Assembly (NCBI GenBank): GCA_965243485.1
Contig: CBDEVP010000001.1
Span: 4,526,001-4,590,000, forward strand
Source: UBA7330 sp965243485
GTDB lineage: Bacteria; Bacteroidota; Bacteroidia; Cytophagales; Cyclobacteriaceae
Reading direction: 5' to 3'
DNA: 64,000 bases
Shown here piece by piece: positions 57,016 to 64,000 of this stretch. The stretch's first letter is position 1. Each line of letters opens with the position of its first letter. The position numbers and the translations under genes are program-made. The notes beneath the pieces were generated by a model. It was not told where the DNA came from and ran no database searches. It saw nothing but the letters and a program-made list of their open reading frames with translations.

Positions 57016-58650
57016 ATGGAATTAAAGCTTTTCAGATGGAGCATCCTTACCGGAATAGTATCTATATTATCCGGATGTAACATCGATGATCTACCGGATT
57101 CACTTGACGGCGATGATTTTTACCTGCCAAATTATGAAGGGAACATCGCACTCATTATCGGAAAAGACACACTGACGGTCAATGAATTTATCAAGGAATT
57201 ATCAGACGACACTACTGTGGTCCAGGAAAATGAGGATGCGGAGTTGTTTATAGTGTATGAGGACAGTATTGACTATACAGCGGATGAGGATTTTGTCGAT
57301 GTCAGTACCTTTTCTAACAGTAGATCGGTAGAAAGTCCGATCTCCACGCCATTTATTCCTCCTGCTGATACTACACTGATCATTAATCGTGAGCTTAACT
57401 TTGAATATGTGTCAGAAAATGGAGAGCGCATCGATTCATTATTTTATTCGGGCGGTGCTCTTCAAATATCGATCACCTCCGATTTCCCTGGTGATGTTAC
57501 CTACAGTTTAAGTACAAACTCATTCATTGAGACCAGTTCAGGTCAGGGAATAGATGTCTCCGGAGTCATCAATTATTTTGGAACCATACCTTTAGAAGAT
57601 ACAAACAACAGCAGTCTTTCGGGTTATAAGACCACTTTAACCTATGAAAATGATTCCAGTATATTCAAAGCCAATCTTCAGGCTTCAGTAACCATACAGG
57701 CAGGAACAGCACTTACCGGAAATGAGTCAATATTTGTGGAAGCTGATGTGATCGATCCCGAATTTAGTGCGATATACGGAAATTTTAGAAAAGATACTTT
57801 TGACGTTGAATCTCAGACGATCGACCTGGATATTTTCTCAGAATTTTCTGAGTCCGGTATTACCTTCGAGGCTCCAAGTATCTCATTCACATTTGAGAAT
57901 TCATTTGGTCTTCAAGCCGGACTTGATTTTTCAGGGATATATGCTTCCTATAGTGATAAGCCCGACCTCCCGCTATCAGGCTCCTTTGCAGAAACACTCC
58001 AAATCATTGGTGCCCCTTCGCTTATGAATGTAGGCAGTACTGTTGAGACTGTCCTGACCATGAATAACAGTAATTCCAATATCAGTGAGATCTTATCTTC
58101 ATCGCCCACCGCATTGAATCTCGCACTTACAGGGATTTCCAATCCGAATGATGAAGAGGAAAATTTTCTGCTGGATAATTCCATCATCAAGATCAGAACA
58201 AAAGTGGAATTACCACTCAGTCTGAAACTGGATGCTTTTGAATATGAATCCGAGTTTGATCTGGGCGACATCAGCCAACTGGATCAAAGTCAATCGATCA
58301 CGCTAATCCTGAAAACCATCAATGAGCTTCCGATCAATGGAGAATTGGATATTCATTTTATGGATGGAGCTGGTGAAGCCATCGACTCCATACTCAATAT
58401 ATCCATTCTGGAATCGCCGATAGCATTCGATAGTAATGGTAAAACTTCCGAAGCGGCATCCTATGAGACCAGGGTCACACTGGACGAAGATAAGATTGAG
58501 TCTCTCACAAGCTCGGAGAAACTAAAGGTCACTGTGAGATTCAATTCATTTGGCTTCCAGCAGGATGAGTTCGTAAAGATCTTTTCAGATTATACCCTCT
58601 TGACAACCGTTGCAGTGGAAGGCAAAGTTTCTATTAACTTAAACGAATAA
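57016..58650 (+). CDS. Lipoprotein of unknown function, beta-rich
   Basis: A 544-residue lipoprotein with lipobox ILSGC (Cys about residue 21). The mature protein is acidic and Ser/Thr-rich with many predicted strands, suggesting a surface or periplasmic beta-sandwich protein. No domain was recognised. The next gene, a barrel protein, starts seven bases after its stop, so the pair is probably one functional unit. Confidence 0.75.
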   Translation: MELKLFRWSILTGIVSILSGCNIDDLPDSLDGDDFYLPNYEGNIALIIGKDTLTVNEFIKELSDDTTVVQENEDAELFIVYEDSIDYTADEDFVDVSTFSNSRSVESPISTPFIPPADTTLIINRELNFEYVSENGERIDSLFYSGGALQISITSDFPGDVTYSLSTNSFIETSSGQGIDVSGVINYFGTIPLEDTNNSSLSGYKTTLTYENDSSIFKANLQASVTIQAGTALTGNESIFVEADVIDPEFSAIYGNFRKDTFDVESQTIDLDIFSEFSESGITFEAPSISFTFENSFGLQAGLDFSGIYASYSDKPDLPLSGSFAETLQIIGAPSLMNVGSTVETVLTMNNSNSNISEILSSSPTALNLALTGISNPNDEEENFLLDNSIIKIRTKVELPLSLKLDAFEYESEFDLGDISQLDQSQSITLILKTINELPINGELDIHFMDGAGEAIDSILNISILESPIAFDSNGKTSEAASYETRVTLDEDKIESLTSSEKLKVTVRFNSFGFQQDEFVKIFSDYTLLTTVAVEGKVSINLNE

Positions 58651-58657
58651 GATCATC

Positions 58658-60079
58658 GTGAAAAAAATCATATACATAGCCTTAATCGTTTTTTCCGGAC
58701 AGGTTTTTTCGCAAAGCAATCTGGGTTTTTATCACATGGGAAGAGCCCTGCCTCAGGGGGCCAACTACAATCCCGCCTATTTTCCCGATGCCAGGGTGTA
58801 TGTGAGTTTGCCCGGCATTTCAGGGGTCGATTTCTCCATGAATAATTCTTTCGGTATAGCTGATGTCCTTACTGAAACCGGTGATTCCACCCTGATAGAT
58901 ATTGATAAGTTTCTTGGAACGCAACAGGAAAATAAATCTTTCTTTAATGCGGATCTCAGGATCACCAATCTGATGATCGGTTTTCGTGTCGGTGAGAAGA
59001 ATCACTTTTCACTCTTTGTTAATGAGCGTATAGATGCCACAGTCTTCTATCCTATCGATCTGATGAATTTTGTATGGCAGGGAAATGCAGCCTATATCGG
59101 CCAGAATTTCGTGGCTGACAAAATGGGATATTCATCCACTCATTTCAGGGAATGGGGTATCGGATACGGCAGGCAGTTTGAAGTCCTGGGAAGAGAAACT
59201 TCAGTTGGGGTCAGGCTTAAGTATTTGAATGGAATGCTTCATTCAAGTACAGAAAACTTCGGGGTATCGATCTTCACGGATGAAGCTGATTATTCACTGA
59301 CCGCCTCCTTTAATGATGCTTTGATCAGGAACGCAGGTCTTAGCTATCTGGAAGACAACAGTGAAGACTTCGCTTCTTACTTTATTCATAACAGCAATTC
59401 CGGGTTTGCAGCAGACTTTGGGGCCAGGATGCAGTTTACGGATAAACTGGGTTTAGGAGCCGCGGTAAACGATCTGGGATTTATCAATTGGAAGGAACAG
59501 GCGGAGTATGTCAGTTTTTCCGGCACTTCTTTCCACTACACAGGTGTGGATCTGGATGACACCGAATCCTTTGGGGAAGCGATCACCGATTCTCTTGAAA
59601 GCATAAAAACTGAGACCACAGAGGCCTCCTTCACTACGAATCTCAATGCGAGAACATACTTCTCGGCAGATTATCAATTATCCAAAGGCAGCTATGCTCA
59701 GGCTACAGTGGCCAATTATCTGTCTCAGGGGAGAATAAAGACTTCCGCAGGACTTGGTATCACCCAGCATGTGGGTAAATGGTTTATGGTTTCGGCAACT
59801 ACCTCTTACGTGCCTCAGCAGGGCGTTGATCTGGGCCTGGGTATGATGTTCAGATTGTCTTCTTTTCAACTATATTTCGCAGCAGATAATCTCGTGAATT
59901 CGATGAATGTACCCGAAGCCAGTGCTGCCAATATAAAAGTTGGACTGAACCTGCTCTTTGGAAGGACCGAAAAGAAAGACAAGAAAAAAGTGGTACCAAA
60001 AACTCCTTCAACTGAATCGTCCAACCTACCAGCTGACGATGAAGATGAATACAGCGACTATTCACATCTGTGGAAGTAA
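58658..60079 (+). CDS. Outer-membrane barrel protein (DUF5723-like) with DYSHLWK tail
   Basis: A 473-residue exported protein, GTG start, signal peptide KKIIYIALIVFSGQVFS. The mature part begins FYHMGRALPQGANYNPAYFPD and is barrel-like with a long extracellular-type loop. It resembles DUF5723-type proteins of Bacteroidota, which are also found next to lipoproteins. The last 40 residues leave the barrel pattern: a lysine-rich segment (KKDKKKVVPK), a Ser/Asp-rich linker and DYSHLWK. Co-transcribed with the lipoprotein upstream (seven-base gap). Confidence 0.8.
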   Translation: MKKIIYIALIVFSGQVFSQSNLGFYHMGRALPQGANYNPAYFPDARVYVSLPGISGVDFSMNNSFGIADVLTETGDSTLIDIDKFLGTQQENKSFFNADLRITNLMIGFRVGEKNHFSLFVNERIDATVFYPIDLMNFVWQGNAAYIGQNFVADKMGYSSTHFREWGIGYGRQFEVLGRETSVGVRLKYLNGMLHSSTENFGVSIFTDEADYSLTASFNDALIRNAGLSYLEDNSEDFASYFIHNSNSGFAADFGARMQFTDKLGLGAAVNDLGFINWKEQAEYVSFSGTSFHYTGVDLDDTESFGEAITDSLESIKTETTEASFTTNLNARTYFSADYQLSKGSYAQATVANYLSQGRIKTSAGLGITQHVGKWFMVSATTSYVPQQGVDLGLGMMFRLSSFQLYFAADNLVNSMNVPEASAANIKVGLNLLFGRTEKKDKKKVVPKTPSTESSNLPADDEDEYSDYSHLWK

Positions 60080-60082
60080 GCT

Positions 60083-60411
60083 TTAGTTGGTATTCCTCAT
60101 CAGGCGGATTGTGAATGATCCTCCGGCATTAATGATCAAAGGCTTCGAAAAGCGAATGAAACTTTTGTCGACGCTTTTAAATGACTTTCCTTCATCAGAG
60201 ACTAATTGTATATCGCTTCCCATACCGAACTCATTGAACTTCAAGGTACCGTGATGAACCAACAGCTCTGCTGCATTGTCCCTGATGAACAGCTCTCCCC
60301 AGGCATTGCCTGTGGACCAGAATCACCGGAATAAGCAAAATCCTGCCCGTTGCTGATCAATGGAAGGATCAGCACTAAGGAGATTAATCTTAAGCACACT
60401 GGCTTCATCAT
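60083..60411 (-). pseudogene. Small secreted protein, broken by a frameshift
   Basis: From the ATG at 60411 the frame gives a signal peptide (VCLRLISLVLILPLISNGQ) and FAYSGDS, then runs into a stop near 60241. Shifting by one base near 60318-60324 restores a clean reading WSTGNAWGELFIRDNAAELL, then HHGTLKFNEFGMGSD and so on, to the stop at 60083. The intact protein would have about 109 residues. The span of 329 bases fits the loss of a single base. Either the gene is decaying or one base is missing in the sequence. Confidence 0.6.
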
Positions 60412-60487
60412 TCTTGGTTTTATTTCAGGGGTAACTCTGAACTTTTAATTTACTAGATTTAAGATAGAAACCCATTGATTGTCGCTC

Positions 60488-61850
60488 ATGAAAACAAATC
60501 CTTCCCAACCCATGTCGATCCCGAAGAAAATTCCTCAAAGCTGCTGCTGCTATTTCCACGATCACCATTGTGCCATCTTATGTGCTGGGTGGTAAGATCC
60601 ATACAGCGCCAAGTGACAAATTAAACCTTGCCGGGGTCGGTGTGGGAGGAATGGGTAAAAATTATCTTTTGGGTGCCGGTACGGAAAACATCGTAGCTAA
60701 TGCTGATGTCGACATCAGAATGTACAGGAATATTTTCACCAACGAAAACTTCAGAAGGAATGCAGGCGATGAATTTATGAAAAAGATGGAGTCGGCTACT
60801 TTTTACCAGGACTTCAGAGAAATGCTTGATAACGAAGACATCGATGCGGTAATGATTGGCACGCCCGATCACACCCATGCGCTCCAGGCTGCAGAGGCTA
60901 TGAGACAGGGCAAGCATGTGTATTGCGCAAAGCCCCTGACCAAAACCATTTCGGAATCCCGGTTTCTACGGGACCTCACGAGTAAAACAGGACTGGCCAC
61001 ACAGATGAGCACCCAGTCAGACTCCATGGAGGAATTTCGTATCATCAGAGAATGGATCTGGGATGGTGCCATTGGTGATGTCTATCAGGTAGACATCTGG
61101 TCTGACCGGCCGATCTGGCCGCAAGGTATCGACCGGCCGACTGAAACGCCACCGGTCCCTGATACACTGGACTGGGACTTATTTATTGGACCGGCACCCT
61201 ACGTACCCTACCACCCGGCCTATCATCCATTCCGCTTTAGGGGGTGGTACGACTTTGGTACAGGTGCGCTCGGAGATATGGGATGCCATTTCTTTAATCC
61301 TGTATTCAAGGCGCTGAAACTGGGGCAGCCTGGTAGTATTTATGCCAGTTCTACTGATCTCTTCCCTGCAACATATCCCAAAGCCTCGATCGTCCGGTAT
61401 TCCTTTCCTGCCAGAGATGGATTCCCTGCCTTACAGCTCAACTGGTATGATGGCGGTCTTAAACCTGAAAGGCCTAAGGAACTGGAAAGTGATAGAGAGA
61501 TCCATAAAACGGGTATTTTATTCAGGGGCACAGAAGGTTGCATGATGTGCAGCGGTACAGGAAATGATCCGAGATTACTTCCCGAATCCAGACACAGGAG
61601 CTACCAAAAACCACCAAAAACCGAAAAACGATCCATTGGACACTACATAGAATGGATTGAGGCCTGCAAAGGGGGAGAAACTCCGGGAGTAGCCTTTGAA
61701 TACGGTAGTCTGCTTACTGAGATCGTCCTGCTAGGTAACATTGCCATCAGAACAGGAAAAAAACTTGATTGGGATGGAAACCGGTTTACAAACAGCGATG
61801 AAGCCAACAAATACTTAAGCGAGCCCTATCAAAACGGTTGGGAACTCTAA
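60488..61850 (+). CDS. Gfo/Idh/MocA oxidoreductase with a frameshift in its Tat signal
   Basis: The main frame runs from at least 60492 to 61850 but has no ATG at its start; its first possible start is a GTG at 60570. Upstream, the same frame encodes a twin-arginine signal (RRKFLKAAAAISTITIVPS), and an ATG at 60488 lies in a different frame that would join it if one base were removed near 60519-60523. I therefore annotate one gene with a +1 insertion. The mature protein has the Rossmann site AGVGVGGMGKNY, a GTPDHTHAL segment and the GDMGCHFFN motif. The usual EKP is AKP here. It is expected to oxidise or rearrange sugars in the periplasm and lies next to a DUF1080 gene. Confidence 0.8.
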
Positions 61851-61890
61851 GAGATGTTTTAAATTGCGCACGTAAATCAAAATCACAGAA

Positions 61891-62940
61891 ATGAAGGCTT
61901 TTAAAAGGTATATTGCAATCACTGCAATAGTTGTACTGCTGACCATGTGTCAGCAAACGGTAACTCCTCCTGCTATGGAGCCCGATGCGGTTGAAATTAA
62001 TGATTTCTTGGGGCATTGGTCATTAGATATAGAGGGAGAAAATGCAGTCGGGTGGCTTGGCGTAAGCAATGATGGATTTCTAGACGCAGAACTATTGTGG
62101 AGAGGCGGTAGTGTGGTACCTGTTGCAAATGTTTACATAGTTAAGGATCGACTGGTGGCCACGCGTGTAGGCAACCGGGTAAAATCGAGAGACGAGAATG
62201 ATGAGGTAACAAGAAGTCATCAGGTAACCAATACTTTGGAAGTATATAAAAAGAGCGATGAGGAGGTTTATGGTTATTATCTGGTCCCTAATAATGACGG
62301 AACAGGAGTAGATACCACCACGTTTGTTGGGATGAAGCTTCCTGAACTCACCCAAAAACCAGATCTCTCCGCTGTTAAGTATGGAGAACCAGTTGAATTG
62401 TTCAACGGAAAAGATCTTACAGGATGGAAATTGATCAATGAAAACCAGAAAAATGGATTTTCAGTAGAAAATGGTGTGTTGGTCAACAAACCGGTACAAC
62501 CAGAGGGCGGTGAACATATCAGCTATGGTAATATCAGGACCGAGCAGGAGTTTGAAGACTTTAATTTGAAACTTGAAGTCAACATCCCGGAAGGCAACAA
62601 CAGTGGTGTGTATCTCAGAGGCATGTATGAGATACAAGTACTGGATTCCTATGGTGAGCCTCTTGATTCACACAATATGGGTGCTCTATATAGCCGTATC
62701 ACTCCAAGTACAAGTGCAGAAAAACCAGCGGGCACATGGCAGGAATTGGATATGACACTCGTTGACAGACACATCACTGTGAAACTAAACGGTACAACCA
62801 TCATTGACAATCAGCCAGCCTACGGACCCACCGGAGGAGCCATGTCACATGATGTGTTCGCCAAAGGACCTATTTATCTCCAGGGTGACCATGGGGAAGT
62901 TTCATACAGAAACATGGTATTGACACCTATTGTTAAGTAA
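61891..62940 (+). CDS. DUF1080 (3-keto-disaccharide hydrolase-like) lipoprotein
   Basis: A 349-residue exported protein with a hydrophobic N-terminus and probable lipobox (LLTMC, Cys about 20). A first domain (about 30-155) is beta-rich without a known name. The C-terminal 185 residues are a DUF1080 concanavalin-like domain: ELFNGKDLTGWKLINE, NNSGVYLRGMYEIQVLDS and GPIYLQGDHGEVSYRNM. This family includes 3-keto-glycoside hydrolases that act with Gfo/Idh-type 3-dehydrogenases. It follows such a gene by 40 bases, so they probably form a pathway step. Confidence 0.88.
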   Translation: MKAFKRYIAITAIVVLLTMCQQTVTPPAMEPDAVEINDFLGHWSLDIEGENAVGWLGVSNDGFLDAELLWRGGSVVPVANVYIVKDRLVATRVGNRVKSRDENDEVTRSHQVTNTLEVYKKSDEEVYGYYLVPNNDGTGVDTTTFVGMKLPELTQKPDLSAVKYGEPVELFNGKDLTGWKLINENQKNGFSVENGVLVNKPVQPEGGEHISYGNIRTEQEFEDFNLKLEVNIPEGNNSGVYLRGMYEIQVLDSYGEPLDSHNMGALYSRITPSTSAEKPAGTWQELDMTLVDRHITVKLNGTTIIDNQPAYGPTGGAMSHDVFAKGPIYLQGDHGEVSYRNMVLTPIVK

Positions 62941-64000
62941 TCAGAAATAAGCAGTTAGCTGGGCTGTTCCGGTGTGGACAGCCCTGTTATCTGTTGATTT
63001 CCTTCCAAAATACTGCAGACTGAGTTGCAATCCACTTCCCAGCGATTGCTGCCAGTTAATATTCCACTTTTGATTAGCACCAGGCTGAAGGGCTTCGAGC
63101 AGTTCATAGCCAAGAAAAGTGTTTTCTTCTCCCTCAAAACTGATCTCGACCCAGCTAAAATCGGCACTCAGGCTTCCCTGGCCTTGCCTGATCCAGGTGA
63201 GCATGACCCCAAACTCGTTAATATCAGAGAACTGCTCCGATTCATCAGCCATATCACGCCTGAGCCTTCTTTCCCAGTTGCCGGTGATCCGGTACTTTTT
63301 GTCAGCCTGCCAAACAATCTCCGGGGAATATGATCTGGTGGCCAACATGAAATTCCGTCCTTCCACATAGTCTGCCTGATTCAGAATATCGCCCATACTT
63401 CCTTTAAACCTTAGAATATAGGAATCCACGGTCCACCTGAAATTTGAATCCCACGAACGCCGTCTTCTCAATTCATACCCATTACTAAGCAGGGATTTAT
63501 TATCCTGATTTTGACGTGTGATGTCAAAACCTAACCCGGGAGCATTGCGATTATAGAACAGGGAATACCTGCCCTGATTTCTTGCAAACAGATATTGGTC
63601 CCGTACAAGGTTTAATGAAAACGGATTGATCCTCTCACCCGGATCAGTTGCTGTAGTTTTGAAATTGACCCTCAGACTGCCACTGATCGATACTTTTGAT
63701 ATTTCCGACAATGCATTTGGAAGTTCTCTCCATCTTGAAGGAAAAGAAGCATCCAGCGTATGTAGGTAGGCGGTTTGAAAAGCCTGGATATATTCATCCG
63801 TTGGAGTGAATAGCTTGATGTAACTTTTTTCATCAGGGTTGATCGCTTCGTAGAACTCATTCAGATCCTGGATGCCATCGCCATTTTCATCTCTCCATGT
63901 ATGTGTGCCCTCTCCTACCGGTACAGGCACAAAAATGAAATCTCTCTTCAACTCGAGAGTATTGGCCGTTGAAAAAGTAATATGCTGTCTGATGTTATTT
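62941..64000 (-). CDS. C-terminal part of a large envelope protein, runs off the right edge
   Basis: The frame is open from the stop at 62941 to the window end, without an interrupting stop; a TTG at 63951 is not the real start. At least 353 residues are visible. They contain a Ca2+-loop-like stretch (WRDENGDGIQDLNEF), then a barrel-like region ending in aromatic residues (THTGTAQLTAYF-like end, final Phe), as expected for an outer-membrane protein. Many Bacteroidota have long proteins of this kind with D-x-NGDG motifs before a barrel. No function is known. It is convergent with the DUF1080 gene with no gap. Confidence 0.75.
   Translation of the reverse strand, partial: NNIRQHITFSTANTLELKRDFIFVPVPVGEGTHTWRDENGDGIQDLNEFYEAINPDEKSYIKLFTPTDEYIQAFQTAYLHTLDASFPSRWRELPNALSEISKVSISGSLRVNFKTTATDPGERINPFSLNLVRDQYLFARNQGRYSLFYNRNAPGLGFDITRQNQDNKSLLSNGYELRRRRSWDSNFRWTVDSYILRFKGSMGDILNQADYVEGRNFMLATRSYSPEIVWQADKKYRITGNWERRLRRDMADESEQFSDINEFGVMLTWIRQGQGSLSADFSWVEISFEGEENTFLGYELLEALQPGANQKWNINWQQSLGSGLQLSLQYFGRKSTDNRAVHTGTAQLTAYF

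Noticed and set aside
1..64000. tRNA, rRNA or CRISPR arrays
   Set aside because: None of the repeat or cloverleaf patterns needed was seen on either strand on reading.

Overview
The window looks like chromosomal DNA of a member of the Bacteroidota, most probably a marine or aquatic member of the Cytophagales. This is inferred from a subtilase with a type IX secretion sorting tail, a TonB-dependent receptor with a carboxypeptidase-like N-terminal domain, many small beta-barrel and lipoprotein genes, Bacteroidota-type -7 promoter boxes (TAnnTTTG), and the overall gene content. I cannot name the species. No rRNA, tRNA or CRISPR array was seen.

Layout. 1-3 kb: end of a polyphosphate glucokinase gene, a 2-hydroxyacid dehydrogenase, a tiny lipoprotein, and a two-gene unit of a small membrane protein plus an ABC ATPase. 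3-8.5 kb: a magnesium and osmotic cluster of CorA, MgtE, a membrane-less MgtE-like CBS protein and an MscS channel, with a palindromic operator-like site beside corA. 8.6-10.8 kb: a complete group II intron (8626-10500) abutting a 258-bp hairpin-rich MITE-like element (10501-10758); the pair is flanked by TATTA direct repeats. 10.9-22 kb: an outer-membrane protein, an ABC-2 exporter, gyrA followed by a TPR protein, and several envelope proteins including an LpoB-like lipoprotein. 22-29 kb: a tight leftward run of mnmA, lipoprotein, T9SS subtilase, rpe and TonB receptor, then a divergent TrpF-like protein. 29.5-41 kb: FKBP lipoprotein, then the coupled operon exbB-exbD-tonB-like-folC-trmB, a SPOR protein, an outer-membrane barrel with a 1000-residue TPR partner, and holA. 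41-57 kb: tyrS, a poly-lysine barrel protein, an OmpA-like protein, a sulfatase, a small RRM protein, ppc, a prohibitin, citrate synthase, a PmoA-like protein and smc. 57-64 kb: a lipoprotein/barrel pair, a frameshifted small secreted protein, a frameshifted Tat-exported Gfo/Idh/MocA oxidoreductase, a DUF1080 protein, and the C-terminal part of a large protein that runs off the right edge.

How the genes fit together. Most of the region is housekeeping plus envelope functions. TonB/ExbBD would energise receptors such as the one at 22-24 kb. SPOR, OmpA-like, LpoB-like and TPR proteins point to peptidoglycan and outer-membrane upkeep. The sulfatase, PmoA-like, DUF1080 and Gfo/Idh genes point to use of modified carbohydrates.

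The most unusual signal is at 8.6-10.8 kb. The predicted intron exon-binding sequences pair with bases inside the terminal inverted repeat of the MITE-like element, so the intron appears to have homed precisely onto the end of another mobile element.
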